The notes beneath the pieces were generated by a model. The model saw nothing but the letters and a program-made list of their open reading frames with translations, ran no database searches and had not been told where the DNA came from. Below, in pieces: positions 9,853-19,119 of a stretch of DNA of 64,000 nucleotides (positions are counted from its first letter, which is position 1; the number at the start of each line of letters is the position of its first letter). Origin of the DNA: Anaerolineales bacterium (lineage in GTDB: Bacteria; Chloroflexota; Anaerolineae; Anaerolineales; UBA6663); contig JADLEU010000013.1 in NCBI GenBank assembly GCA_020845955.1, positions 1-64,000 on the forward strand, in the 5' to 3' direction. Position numbers and translations under genes: made by a program.

Positions 9853-10320
9853 ATGTCCAAAATGCTCAGTCTCACACACCAGGGCCGCAAAGAAGGCGAG
9901 CGCTTCCTCAAGTTCCTGGCCGTCGGCGGCATCGGCTTCATCGTAGACGCCGGCACGCTCTTCATTTTCACCAGCCTGTTGTTCTTCCACGATCTGATCG
10001 CCCAGGCGTTCTCCTTCACGGCGGCTATCGTCAGCAATTTCACCTGGAACCGCTACTGGACATATCCCGACAGCCGCACCAAGTCCATCCGCCGCCAGCT
10101 CGCGCAGTTCACTCTGGTCAACCTGGCAGGCTTGGGCATCCGCACCCTGGTCTTTGCCACGGTGCTAGAGCCTTACCGCCGGCTGGCCGCCCTCCAGCGC
10201 CTGATCAGCATCGATCCCATCTTGGTAGGGCGCTATCTGTCGCTGGCCACCGCCGTTACGGTCGTGCTATTGTGGAACTTCTTCGTCAACCGCTATTGGA
10301 CCTACAACGATGTCGGCTGA
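9853..10320 (+). CDS. GtrA-like membrane protein
   Basis: 'RFLKFLAVGGIGFIVDAGTLFIF...SFTAAIVSNFTWNRYWTYPDSR...LLWNFFVNRYWTYNDVG' is a GtrA signature. Confidence 0.9.
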   Translation: MSKMLSLTHQGRKEGERFLKFLAVGGIGFIVDAGTLFIFTSLLFFHDLIAQAFSFTAAIVSNFTWNRYWTYPDSRTKSIRRQLAQFTLVNLAGLGIRTLVFATVLEPYRRLAALQRLISIDPILVGRYLSLATAVTVVLLWNFFVNRYWTYNDVG

Positions 10321-10329
10321 GGCCGGTGA

Positions 10330-11472
10330 ATGCCCATCCGAATCGGCTTCGACGCGACCTCCGCGGTGCGCCAGGGCGCCGGCATCGGCCGCATCACGCG
10401 CGAGATGCTGGGGGCGCTGGCCACCGTCGACGCTGACAACCAGTATCGCCTGATCTACGCCTCGCCACCGCGCGCGCCGGCCCAGCCGCTGCCGCCGCTC
10501 GGCACCAATTTTCACGTCCACGCCCTGCCCTTCGACGACCGGTGGTTTGCCCGACTTTGGCACCGGGCCCGCCTACCACTGCCGGTCGATTGGCTGACCG
10601 GGCCGATCGATCTCTTTCACGCCCCCGATTTCACCCTGCCGCCCACGCTGCCGCGCACCCGCACCCTGCTCACGGTGCACGATCTGTCCTTCGTGCGTGA
10701 CCCGGAATCGGCCGTGCCAGTTCTGCGCGCCTATCTGAACAAAGTCGTGCCGCGCTCGGTCGTGCGCGCCGACCACGTCCTAGCCGATTCCGCCGCCACC
10801 CGCGACGACCTGGTGGCCATCTACGGCACCGCGCCCCAGAAGATTACGGTGCTCTACAGCGGCGTCAACCCGGTCTTTCAGCCGGTGCGCGATCCCGCCC
10901 GGTTGGCCGCGGCACGGTCGCGTTATCGCCTCGGCGCTGCTCCGTTTGTGCTGGCCGTGGGCACCCTCCAACCGCGCAAGAACTACGCTCGCCTGATCCA
11001 GGCGCTGGCACGGCAGCCCGAACAGGGCCTCAACCTCGTGATTGCCGGCGGCAAGGGCTGGCTGTACGACGCGATCTTCGCGGAGGTCGAGCGCAGCCGC
11101 CTTCAGGACCGGGTGATGTTCCCCGGCTTCGTCGCCGACGAGGACCTGCCAGCCCTCTACTCCGCGGCGCGCGTCTTCGCGTACCCCTCGACCTATGAAG
11201 GCTTTGGGCTGCCGCTGCTAGAAGCCTACGCCTGCGGCACGCCCGTGGTCACCTCGACGGCCTCTTGCCTGCCCGAAGTGGCCGGCGATGCGGCCCTGCT
11301 GGCGCCGCCTACCGACGTCGACGCCCTGGCGGCTGCCCTGCACCGGGCCGCCACTGACGAAGCGCTGCGGGCCCGGCTGGTAGCCCGGGGCTTTGAGCGC
11401 GTTAAAGGCTTCACCTGGGCCCGCTCGGCCCAGCAACTGCTGGCGGTCTACCAGGCGCTCGCCCGGCAGTAG
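10330..11472 (+). CDS. Glycosyltransferase family 4 (GT-B)
   Basis: 'GIGRITREMLGAL', 'FVLAVGTLQPRKNYARLIQAL', 'VMFPGFVADEDLPALYSAARVFAYPSTYEGFGLPLLEAYACGTPVVTS'. Confidence 0.92.
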   Translation: MPIRIGFDATSAVRQGAGIGRITREMLGALATVDADNQYRLIYASPPRAPAQPLPPLGTNFHVHALPFDDRWFARLWHRARLPLPVDWLTGPIDLFHAPDFTLPPTLPRTRTLLTVHDLSFVRDPESAVPVLRAYLNKVVPRSVVRADHVLADSAATRDDLVAIYGTAPQKITVLYSGVNPVFQPVRDPARLAAARSRYRLGAAPFVLAVGTLQPRKNYARLIQALARQPEQGLNLVIAGGKGWLYDAIFAEVERSRLQDRVMFPGFVADEDLPALYSAARVFAYPSTYEGFGLPLLEAYACGTPVVTSTASCLPEVAGDAALLAPPTDVDALAAALHRAATDEALRARLVARGFERVKGFTWARSAQQLLAVYQALARQ

Positions 11473-11511
11473 CCGGCCGCCGCGCGTGACGACCAATTCG
11501 CGTTTCTGGCC

Positions 11512-11517
11512 TATAAT
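11512..11517 (+). promoter_or_regulatory. -10-like element TATAAT upstream of the beta-flower gene
   Basis: CTGGCCTATAATCTC, 22 nt before ATG 11539. Confidence 0.4.
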
Positions 11518-11538
11518 CTCAGCCCAAGCAACAGGATT

Positions 11539-11907
11539 GTGACGATGACGGCGCAGTTTCCCATCTACACAAGCCGCGGCGATTGGGCCGCCATGCTGAT
11601 CGGCCGCTACCTCTACAACCCACAGGGGGAATGGATCGGCTGGATCGATCCCAAGGGCCTGGTCTTCTCCGTGCGCGGCGAGTACGTGGGCTGGCTGGCC
11701 CGAGACTTCCGCATCCTGCGCAAGCGCGGCGGCAGCGACGAACCGCGCCGCGCGCCGCCGCCGGCCCCGCCGCGCGTCCGCCTGCCCATGTCTGTGGCCC
11801 TGCCGCCGATGATGGCCGACCTGAGCTACGACACGCTCGACGTCTTGGAAGAGGCCGCCCACCGGCTTGACCCGTTGGACATGGATTCGGTCCAGGACAT
11901 CGACTGA
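11539..11907 (+). CDS. 4-fold beta flower domain-like small protein
   Basis: 'YNPQGEWIGWIDPKGLVFSVRGEYVGWLARDFRILRKRG' repeats characteristic of beta-flower proteins. Confidence 0.6.
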   Translation: MTMTAQFPIYTSRGDWAAMLIGRYLYNPQGEWIGWIDPKGLVFSVRGEYVGWLARDFRILRKRGGSDEPRRAPPPAPPRVRLPMSVALPPMMADLSYDTLDVLEEAAHRLDPLDMDSVQDID

Positions 11908-11908
11908 C

Positions 11909-12424
11909 GTGCGCCGCTTGCCGCCTGTGGATGCCCGGCCTGACCTGACCCCGCGCCGCGTGGCCGAGTCGCGGATCACGCTGGCCCAGTTGATGGGGCC
12001 GGTCCAAGCCAACGTGAACGGCAATGTCCACGGCGGCCACATCATGAAGCTGATGGACGAGGCGGGCGCGTCGGTCGCTATGCGCCATGCGCAGCGCGAG
12101 GTCGTCACCGTGGCCGTCGACCAGGTCTTGTTCCGCGAGCCGATCCACATTGGCGACCTGGTCAACTTGACCGCCGAGCTCACCTACGTCGGGCGCACTT
12201 CGATGGAGGTCCGCATCGAGGTCACCGCCCTGAACCTGCTGACAGGCGCCAACTCCCACACCAACACCGCCTACTTCGTCTACGTGGCGATCGATGCCGC
12301 CGGCCGCCCAGCCCCGGTGCCGCCGCTTCAACTCGAGAGCGACGAAGAGCGCCGCCAGTGGAAAGCGGCCCAGGCCCGGCAGGCCTACCGGCTGGCGCAG
12401 CGCGGCAGCCAGCGCGAGGCTTAG
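11909..12424 (+). CDS. Acyl-CoA thioesterase, hotdog fold (YciA-like)
   Basis: 'NVNGNVHGGHIMKLMDEAGASVAMRHAQREVVTVAVDQVLFREPIHIGDLVNLTAELTYVGRTSMEVRIEV'. Likely GTG start at 11909; the ATG at 11867 would overlap the upstream gene. Confidence 0.88.
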   Translation: MRRLPPVDARPDLTPRRVAESRITLAQLMGPVQANVNGNVHGGHIMKLMDEAGASVAMRHAQREVVTVAVDQVLFREPIHIGDLVNLTAELTYVGRTSMEVRIEVTALNLLTGANSHTNTAYFVYVAIDAAGRPAPVPPLQLESDEERRQWKAAQARQAYRLAQRGSQREA

Positions 12425-12427
12425 GTC

Positions 12428-13573
12428 ATGGCTGGCCCCGCCTCACTGAAGGAATTGATGGAACAGGCGTCGGGGCGGCGCTTCTTGCGCGCCGAATCAC
12501 CCGAACCGCGCAGCATCACCGAGCCCACGCCGTTTCCCTTCCTGGCGCTAGTCGCCCAGCGCGAAATGAAGCTGGCGCTGCTGCTGAGCCTGATCAACCC
12601 GAACCTGAGCGGCGTGCTGTTGGTTGGGCCGCGCGGCACCGGCAAGACAACGGCCGTGCGCAGCCTGTCGGACCTGCTGCCGTTGGTGAACCGCTCGGGT
12701 TGCCCCTATGGCTGCCTGCCGGAAGACGTCGAGACCGGCGGCATGGACGCGGTCTGCCCCGATTGCGCCAAGAAATATGGCGAGGGCCAGCCGCTGACCT
12801 ATCGCGACCCCGTGCGCCTGGTCGAGCTGCCGCTGCACGCCCGGCTGGAGGAGGTGGTCGGCGGGCTGGACGAGCGCGCCGCGCGGCACAACCGCATGCA
12901 GTTACAGCGCGGCATTCTGAGCCATGCCGATCAGAACCTCCTGTACATCGACGAGGTCAACCTGCTGCCTAACGAGGTGGCCGATGCGATCCTCGACGCG
13001 GCCGCGCAGGGCATCTACACCGTGCGCCGCGGCCCGCTGGCAGCCACCTATCGCTCGCGCTTTGCCTTGATCGGCTCGCTTAACCCGGAGGAAGGCCGGC
13101 TGCGCCCTCAGATCCTCGACCGGTTTGGGCTGCGGCTCATCGTCCACGGCCTGGCCGATCCGGCCGAGCGCCTGGAGGCCTATCGTCGCGTGCGTGCCTA
13201 CCTGGCCAATCCTCAAGCCACCATTGCCGCCTATGCCGACCAGACCCTGGCCGCGCGCCAAGAGATCCAGGCGGCTCGCCAGCGCCTGCCGGGCGTCGCG
13301 CTGGCGCCTGAGGCCGAACGGGCTGGCCTAGAACTGGTGCGCCGCCTGCTGATCGATTCCTTGCGCGCCGAGATAACGCTGTTCGAAGCCGCGCGTGCGG
13401 TAGCCGCCGCCGACGACCGGACCACGGCCACGCCGGCCGACATCCGCGAAGTGGCCCCAATGGCGCTGCGCCTGCGCCGGTCGCAATTCATGCTCGACTA
13501 CTTCACCGCCCAGCAGGCCGAAGAAGGCGAGATCGCGGCCCTGGTCGGCACCGTCCTGCCCCCGGACGCCTGA
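12428..13573 (+). CDS. Mg-chelatase subunit I-like AAA+ ATPase (BchI/ChlI family)
   Basis: Walker A 'GPRGTGKTTAV', 'LPLVNRSGCPYGCLPEDVE', 'LLYIDEVNLLPNEVADAILDAAAQGIYTVRRGPLAATYRSRFALIGSLNPEEGRLRPQILDRFGLRL'. Confidence 0.88.
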   Translation: MAGPASLKELMEQASGRRFLRAESPEPRSITEPTPFPFLALVAQREMKLALLLSLINPNLSGVLLVGPRGTGKTTAVRSLSDLLPLVNRSGCPYGCLPEDVETGGMDAVCPDCAKKYGEGQPLTYRDPVRLVELPLHARLEEVVGGLDERAARHNRMQLQRGILSHADQNLLYIDEVNLLPNEVADAILDAAAQGIYTVRRGPLAATYRSRFALIGSLNPEEGRLRPQILDRFGLRLIVHGLADPAERLEAYRRVRAYLANPQATIAAYADQTLAARQEIQAARQRLPGVALAPEAERAGLELVRRLLIDSLRAEITLFEAARAVAAADDRTTATPADIREVAPMALRLRRSQFMLDYFTAQQAEEGEIAALVGTVLPPDA

Positions 13574-14256
13574 TGCGCCGCTTCGCCGCCCTCGCCTTGG
13601 CCGTCGCCGGCTATTGGCTGCCCTGGCTCACCCATCCCGCTGCCGCCCTGCGTCTGAACGGCTACGAGCTGTCTGAATGGGTGACCTTTATGCCCGGCGC
13701 CCGCGACGGCAGCCTGCCCCTCAGCCGCCTGATCTTCCTGATCCCGCTGGCCTGCCTGGCCCTGTTGTGCGGTCTGGTGGCCGCCCGGCCGGCCTCTACT
13801 CTAGCCATACCGCCCCTCGGCGCCGTGTCTCGCCCGGCCCCGCGACCACCGCGGTCAGGCCTGCGCGCGATGCTGCCAGCCCTGGCAGAGCCTGGCGGTG
13901 TGCTGCTGCTGCTCCTGGGGCTGCTGCTGGCGTTCATAGTGGTCCCCCCCTATCCCTATCTGCTGAGCGCTTACGCCGATCCCGAATACCGGCTGCAATT
14001 GCTGGTCGCCGGCCTGACCCTGTTAGCCCTGGTCGTCGTAGTCTATCTGCCGCGCGACTTGAGTGCTTTGCTGCAGTCGGCGCTGGCCGGGCTGGGCGGC
14101 TCGGTGGGATTGTGGGCCGTGCTCGTGCTAAGGCCTGCGGCCAGCGAGGTGTTGAACGCGCCGTGGGCCCTGGGCCTGGGCTGGTATCTCATGCTGCTCG
14201 GTTTCGCCGGCCTAGTCCTGTCCGGGGTATCCCGCATCTTCGGCCCGCGCGCTTGA
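13573..14256 (+). CDS. Polytopic membrane protein of unknown function
   Basis: Start overlaps the upstream stop (TGATG); multiple hydrophobic segments. Confidence 0.6.
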   Translation: MRRFAALALAVAGYWLPWLTHPAAALRLNGYELSEWVTFMPGARDGSLPLSRLIFLIPLACLALLCGLVAARPASTLAIPPLGAVSRPAPRPPRSGLRAMLPALAEPGGVLLLLLGLLLAFIVVPPYPYLLSAYADPEYRLQLLVAGLTLLALVVVVYLPRDLSALLQSALAGLGGSVGLWAVLVLRPAASEVLNAPWALGLGWYLMLLGFAGLVLSGVSRIFGPRA

Positions 14257-14347
14257 CCCCCCGGTCAGCCGGCCCAGGAGGAAAGGCCCGGCGCCGATCG
14301 GGTCTGCTGCAACTTTGGCGGACCGAGGCCTGTATTCCTTTTGATCC

Positions 14348-14935
14348 ATGCTCACCCCGAGCCGCGATGGCCGCCCGCCTGCCGAAGATGAACCCAGCGA
14401 CCAGGCGCTGGTTGAGCGTCTCGGGCACGGCGACCCCGAGGCCTTTGGCCCACTGGTGCAGCGCTACCAGGCCTCGGTCTATAACGTTTGCTACCGCCTT
14501 TTGGGCGAGCGGGTGGCCGCCGAAGACCTGGCCCAGGAGACCTTTATCCGCGCCTATCAGCGCCTGCACCACTATGACCCCCAACGCCCATTTGGTCCCT
14601 GGATCAGGCGTATCGCGGCCAACCTGTGTCTCAACCACCTCGAGGCGCGCCGGCCGGCAACCCTGGCGCTCGACGACGAGCGCGACGCGCCGTTGGCCGC
14701 GCCGGCCACACATGATCCGGCCGCCGCGCAGGTGCGGGCCGAGGAGGCCGCCGCGGTGCGCGCTGCCATTCTCAGCCTGCCGCCCCACTACCGAGCGGTG
14801 ATCGAGCTGCGCCACTTTCAGGACTTGAGCTACGCCGAAATCGCCGCGACCCTGAACCTGCCCGTAAGCGATGTCAAGAGCCATCTGTTCCGCGCGCGCA
14901 AGCTCCTGGCCCGCTTGCTTGATCCGCCCGGCTGA
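14348..14935 (+). CDS. ECF RNA polymerase sigma factor
   Basis: 'DQALVERLGHGDPEAFGPLVQRYQASVYNVCYRLLGERVAAEDLAQETFIRAYQRL' (region 2) and 'LPPHYRAVIELRHFQDLSYAEIAATLNLPVSDVKSHLFRARKLL' (region 4). Confidence 0.94.
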   Translation: MLTPSRDGRPPAEDEPSDQALVERLGHGDPEAFGPLVQRYQASVYNVCYRLLGERVAAEDLAQETFIRAYQRLHHYDPQRPFGPWIRRIAANLCLNHLEARRPATLALDDERDAPLAAPATHDPAAAQVRAEEAAAVRAAILSLPPHYRAVIELRHFQDLSYAEIAATLNLPVSDVKSHLFRARKLLARLLDPPG

Positions 14936-14948
14936 CTCAAACTGATCG

Positions 14949-15596
14949 ATGGACACCCACCTCACCGACGAGACCCTGAACGAGTACCTGGATGGCGTGC
15001 TGGCCGCCAAGCAGCAGGCGGAGCTGACGGCGCACTTGGCGCGCTGCCCGGCCTGCGCTGCCCGCCTGGAGGCGCTGCGCGCGCTCTTCGCCCGCCTGGA
15101 AGCGCTGCCGGCGGCCAGCCTGAACCGCGACCTGGCGCCAGCGGTGCTGCAGGCTTTGTCGCCAACCCAACCGGGCGCACCGCCTGGTGTCCACCCTCCC
15201 CGGCGCTTGCTCCCGCGCCTTGTGTTGGGTGTCCAGCTTGTGGGCGCCATGCTCCTATCGATCCTAACGTGGCCCTTTATCGAGCCGCAGCTCAATCGAT
15301 GGGGGAACCTGCCTCTGCCGGCGCCGGGGCTGGGGGACCTGGCCGCACGCGCCCAGGCGGCCTGGGCTGCCTGGCTCGATCCGCTCCACACACTTGAGAT
15401 GGCCCTCACCACGGCGCTAGCTTGGCCCCGCGAGATCGTGCTGCCCTTCGATAGCCGCTGGCTGGACCTGGCCGGCTTGGCGCCTTCGCCGCGAGATGCT
15501 GCTTTGGCCCTGGCGGGCGCCGCGGCCCTGTGGCTTGCCGGCCATGCGCTGCTCTTGCGCCATCCCCTCGTTCGCTTGCTTCGGAGACGCCCATGA
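14949..15596 (+). CDS. Anti-sigma factor with zinc-finger N-terminus and TM segments
   Basis: 'HLTDETLNEYLDGVLAAKQQAELTAHLARCPACAARLEALRAL' (H-x3-C-x2-C) directly downstream of an ECF sigma gene. Confidence 0.85.
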   Translation: MDTHLTDETLNEYLDGVLAAKQQAELTAHLARCPACAARLEALRALFARLEALPAASLNRDLAPAVLQALSPTQPGAPPGVHPPRRLLPRLVLGVQLVGAMLLSILTWPFIEPQLNRWGNLPLPAPGLGDLAARAQAAWAAWLDPLHTLEMALTTALAWPREIVLPFDSRWLDLAGLAPSPRDAALALAGAAALWLAGHALLLRHPLVRLLRRRP

Positions 15597-16078
15597 CTGA
15601 CGTGATCCGCGTGCTTGGCCTGCTGCTGGTTGGCAGCCTGGTGTTGGCAGCCTTCTTCGCCGTGCTGGCCGCCCTGTTTCCCGACCGCCTGGCGCGGGCC
15701 CAATCCGTGGCCGAGCGGTCGCCAGGCCGCGCGCTCGTGGTTGGCTTGATCAACGGGATCTTTGTGGGCGCCATCATCACGGCCTTGCTGGCTTTGGCAG
15801 ATTGGACCGGCATCCAGCTTTTTGTGGTGCCGGCGCTTGTCCTGCTCGTGCTGCTCGCTATCGCCGCGACCCTGGGCCTGGGGGGCGTCGCGCAGTTGGT
15901 CGGCGGGCGCCTGGCGCCTGACGGCAGCCCCAGCCTGCGCCCGGCGCTCGGCGGCGTCGCCGTGGGGCTGGCCTGCGCCGCTCCCTTCGCGGGTTGGTTT
16001 GGTCTGCTACCCTACGTTGTCCTGCTGGGGCTGGGCGCCTGCTTGCTCTCGCTCTTTGAGCGCGGGGTGATGGGCTAG
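15593..16078 (+). CDS. Polytopic membrane protein, unknown function
   Basis: MTDVIRVLGLLLVGSLVLAAFFAVLAALFP...; ATGA overlap with the anti-sigma stop. Confidence 0.65.
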   Translation: MTDVIRVLGLLLVGSLVLAAFFAVLAALFPDRLARAQSVAERSPGRALVVGLINGIFVGAIITALLALADWTGIQLFVVPALVLLVLLAIAATLGLGGVAQLVGGRLAPDGSPSLRPALGGVAVGLACAAPFAGWFGLLPYVVLLGLGACLLSLFERGVMG

Positions 16079-16103
16079 CACGAACCTCAGGCGGCTTTTG
16101 TGC

Positions 16104-16109
16104 TATCAT
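16104..16109 (+). promoter_or_regulatory. -10-like element TATCAT upstream of the J-domain gene
   Basis: TTTTGTGCTATCATCGG, 20 nt before ATG 16129. Confidence 0.35.
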
Positions 16110-16128
16110 CGGCCAGGTTTCCCCGCCC

Positions 16129-16932
16129 ATGTTCTGGAAGCGCAAGCCCAAGCCGCCTCCCCCGCCGGCCGACCCCGAATTGGCCGCCGCGCAGGCCGCG
16201 TTGGCGCAACAGCGGGAGAAGGTCGCCGCTCTCGAGCTAGACCTTTTCAACTCGCGCCTGGAGCTGGCCCAGTTCAATGCTGAGCTTGAACGCCGTCTGG
16301 GCGCGCTGCAGCAGCGCCTGGAGGCGCTCGAGGTGGAGTTGGCCGAGGCGCGCCGCGTATCTGCCCGCCGGACCTTGTGGGGCGAGCGCGCGGCTTCGCC
16401 CGACCTGCCCGACGACGCGGTCGCGCAGCACAATAGCGCCTGGGGCCGCGGCGCTCAAACGCCCCCGGCCGCCCCGCCGCCCCCAACCGAGCCTGATCCA
16501 CAGCAGGAAGCCGAGCTCAAACAGCTCTATCGCACCCTCGCCAAGCGCTTCCACCCTGACCTGGCCGCGAACGCGGCCGACCGCGAGGGTCGCGCGGCGC
16601 GCATGGCCGAGGTCAACGCGGCCTACGCCGCGCAGGACTTGGCCCAGCTGCGTCGTCTGGCCCAGGCTCCCGATTATGCCGCCGCTGGACCGGCCACGCC
16701 CAAGACCCGGACCGAGCTCCTGGCCGAACTGCGCGCCGAAACTGGCCGCCTGGCCGCGCTGGCCGCCAGCCTCGAGGCCGAGCTCAACCACCTGGCCGGC
16801 ACGCCGGCCGTGCAACTCAAGCTCGAAGCCCTCTTTGCCCGCCGCGCGGGGCGCGACCTGATTGCGGAAATGGCGGCCGACCTGGCGACGGAGGTCCGCC
16901 GCGCCGAAGCCGAGCTGGCCGCCCTGCGCTAG
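16129..16932 (+). CDS. J-domain (DnaJ-like) protein with coiled coils
   Basis: 'EAELKQLYRTLAKRFHPDLAANAADREGRAARMAEVNAAYAAQDLAQLRRL' contains the HPD motif. Confidence 0.8.
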   Translation: MFWKRKPKPPPPPADPELAAAQAALAQQREKVAALELDLFNSRLELAQFNAELERRLGALQQRLEALEVELAEARRVSARRTLWGERAASPDLPDDAVAQHNSAWGRGAQTPPAAPPPPTEPDPQQEAELKQLYRTLAKRFHPDLAANAADREGRAARMAEVNAAYAAQDLAQLRRLAQAPDYAAAGPATPKTRTELLAELRAETGRLAALAASLEAELNHLAGTPAVQLKLEALFARRAGRDLIAEMAADLATEVRRAEAELAALR

Positions 16933-17051
16933 CCCCGCTGCAACATCCACCCCGCTCAGCCTGTAATCACAGATAGGACACAACCACGCGCCAGCCGCAA
17001 TGATGGCTGGCCAGCGCACGCCTGCGGGCGCGAAAGGAGCTCAGTCCAACG

Positions 17052-17585
17052 ATGGCAGACGTTTCCGCGATCTTTGGCATCCTGCTCACCCTTGGCATTC
17101 TCTTCCCCGGCATGCTGACCGCCTGGTGGCTGCTCTTTCCAGCGGTGATCGAGCGCGCTCGGCTGCGCCTCGAACGCACGCCCTGGCGCTGCTTCTGGCT
17201 CGGCGGCGTAACGGGCGCGGCCCTCGTCATCCCCATCGCCATCCTGCTCGCCCTGCCTTTCGGCCCAGCCAGGCTGGCAGGCTGGGGGCTGATCGTCGTG
17301 GTGCTGGCCTTCTCCAGCTTGGGCGCTGCCGGCCTGGCGGCCAAGATGGCGGGAGAGATACAGCGGCATGGCAGCGGCGCAACCCCGCTGGGCGCCTTCG
17401 CGCGCGCGGCGATTGCGCTCGAGCTGGCCGCTGCCTTTCCGATCGTGGGCTGGTTCGTGGTGATCCCATTGGCGAGCGTAACCGCACTGGGCGCCGCCCT
17501 CTTCACGCTGCTGCGCTGGAGTGCTGCCCCAACCGTTGAGCCGCCCCCTCCCCTGACGGCCCCAGCCGCCTCGCAGCCAGGCTAG
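17052..17585 (+). CDS. Membrane protein of unknown function
   Basis: 177 aa ORF, four hydrophobic segments. Confidence 0.55.
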   Translation: MADVSAIFGILLTLGILFPGMLTAWWLLFPAVIERARLRLERTPWRCFWLGGVTGAALVIPIAILLALPFGPARLAGWGLIVVVLAFSSLGAAGLAAKMAGEIQRHGSGATPLGAFARAAIALELAAAFPIVGWFVVIPLASVTALGAALFTLLRWSAAPTVEPPPPLTAPAASQPG

Positions 17586-17588
17586 GCC

Positions 17589-19082
17589 ATGCCGTCGCGC
17601 CTCAGCCGCCGTGAATTCCTGCGCCTGGCAGGCCTGGTGGGCACCAGTGCGGCCGCTGCCGCTTGCGCCCCCATCTATGCCCGCCTCGGCGGTCCGGCCG
17701 AGCCGGCCGTGGGCGAGGCGCCTGGCTTGCCGCCCGCCGATTGGCTGGCGCTGAGCCGGCTCACCTATGGACCGCGCATGGCCGAGCGCGCGCGCATGGC
17801 GGCGATCGGCGTGGAGGCCTGGGTAGACGAACAGCTCGCGCCCACGCTGATCGACGACGGACCCGCCGCCTGGCGCCTGCGGCGCTTTGAGACTCTGGGG
17901 TTGCCGGCGCAGGACCTCGCCGACCAAGGCGACAGGTTGTTTGACAATCTCGACACGCGCAGCGTGCCCGCCGAGCTGCGCCAAGCCACGCTGATCCGCC
18001 AGGTCTACAGCCGCCGCCAGCTCTACGAGGTCATAGTCGAGTTCTGGAGCGATCACTTCCACATCAGCGTCGACAAAGGGGACTGCTGGTTCCTCAAGAC
18101 GGTGGACGACCGCGAGGTGATCCGCGCTCATGCCCTGGGCAGCTTCCACGATTTGTTGTGGGCCTCGGCCCACTCACCGGCTATGCTGGTTTATCTGGAC
18201 AACCAGGCCAACACCGCCGGTGCGCCGAACGAGAACTACGCGCGCGAGCTGCTGGAGCTGCACACCCTGGGCTTGGCCGGAGGCTACACCCAGACCGACG
18301 TGATGGAGCTGGCGCGCGCCCTCACTGGTTGGACGGTCAAGCAGCGCTTTTGGCGAGGCCAGTTTGCCTTCGAGGCCGCCCGGCACGACCCGGCCGCCAA
18401 GGCCGTGCTCGGCCTGCGCCTGGAGCCGGCCGGGCAGCGCGAGGCCGAGCGCGTGCTCGAGCGGCTGGCCGTGCACCCCGCTACCGCCCACCACCTTGCC
18501 TTCAAGCTGTGCCGGCGACTGCTGGCCGACGAACCGCCGGCCGAGATCGTGGCCCGCGCGGCGGCGACCTACCTCGCCACGTCGGGCGACATCCGCTCCG
18601 TGCTGCGCGTCATTCTGCTTGACGGGCTGGCCGTCGTCCCCGGCCTCCCCATGGCCAAGTTCAAGCGCCCCGTCAACTTCGTCGTTTCGGCGCTGCGGCA
18701 GCTCAACGCCGAGACCGACGCCGGCTCTGCCCTGCACGATTATCTGCAGCGCATGGGCCAGGCTTACTTTGCGTGGCCCACCCCCGATGGCTACCCTGAT
18801 CAGGCGGCGCCCTGGGCTGGCAATCTCATGCCCCGCTGGCAATTCGCCCTGGCGCTGGCGCGGAACGAGATCGATGGCACGCGCATCGATTTGCCGGCCG
18901 GCGCGCTGCCGCCCACGGAGCTGGCCGGCGAATTGGCCCTGCTGCTCTTGGGTCGTCGCTTTTCCCTGGCAGAGCGCGACGCGCTTTTGTCCAGCCTAAA
19001 CGCGGCGGGCGCCGCCGAGGCTGAGCTGCCCGCCATCCTGGCCGCCGGGCTGCTGGCGTCACCCGCTTTCCAATGGCACTAA
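17589..19082 (+). CDS. DUF1800 family protein with Tat-like signal
   Basis: 'SRREFLRLAGLVGTSAAAAACAP', 'LYEVIVEFWSDHFHISVDKGDCWFLKTVDDREVIRAHALGSFHDLLWASAHSPAMLVYLDNQANTAGAPNENYARELLELHTLG' is diagnostic for DUF1800. Confidence 0.93.
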   Translation: MPSRLSRREFLRLAGLVGTSAAAAACAPIYARLGGPAEPAVGEAPGLPPADWLALSRLTYGPRMAERARMAAIGVEAWVDEQLAPTLIDDGPAAWRLRRFETLGLPAQDLADQGDRLFDNLDTRSVPAELRQATLIRQVYSRRQLYEVIVEFWSDHFHISVDKGDCWFLKTVDDREVIRAHALGSFHDLLWASAHSPAMLVYLDNQANTAGAPNENYARELLELHTLGLAGGYTQTDVMELARALTGWTVKQRFWRGQFAFEAARHDPAAKAVLGLRLEPAGQREAERVLERLAVHPATAHHLAFKLCRRLLADEPPAEIVARAAATYLATSGDIRSVLRVILLDGLAVVPGLPMAKFKRPVNFVVSALRQLNAETDAGSALHDYLQRMGQAYFAWPTPDGYPDQAAPWAGNLMPRWQFALALARNEIDGTRIDLPAGALPPTELAGELALLLLGRRFSLAERDALLSSLNAAGAAEAELPAILAAGLLASPAFQWH

Positions 19083-19119
19083 ACCCGGCCGCATCGAGGC
19101 CGGCCTGTGAGGAGGTCGC

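Noticed and set aside
12428-13573. Evidence for bacteriochlorophyll synthesis from the BchI-like ATPase
   Set aside because: No BchD/BchH or other pigment genes nearby; BchI-like AAA ATPases occur in other contexts.
14189-15703. 504-aa minus-strand ORF opposite the ECF sigma/anti-sigma genes
   Set aside because: Covers three recognisable plus-strand genes; low-complexity shadow translation.
16956-18173. 405-aa minus-strand ORF opposite a membrane protein and DUF1800
   Set aside because: Shadow ORF with no signal; the plus-strand DUF1800 signature is definitive.
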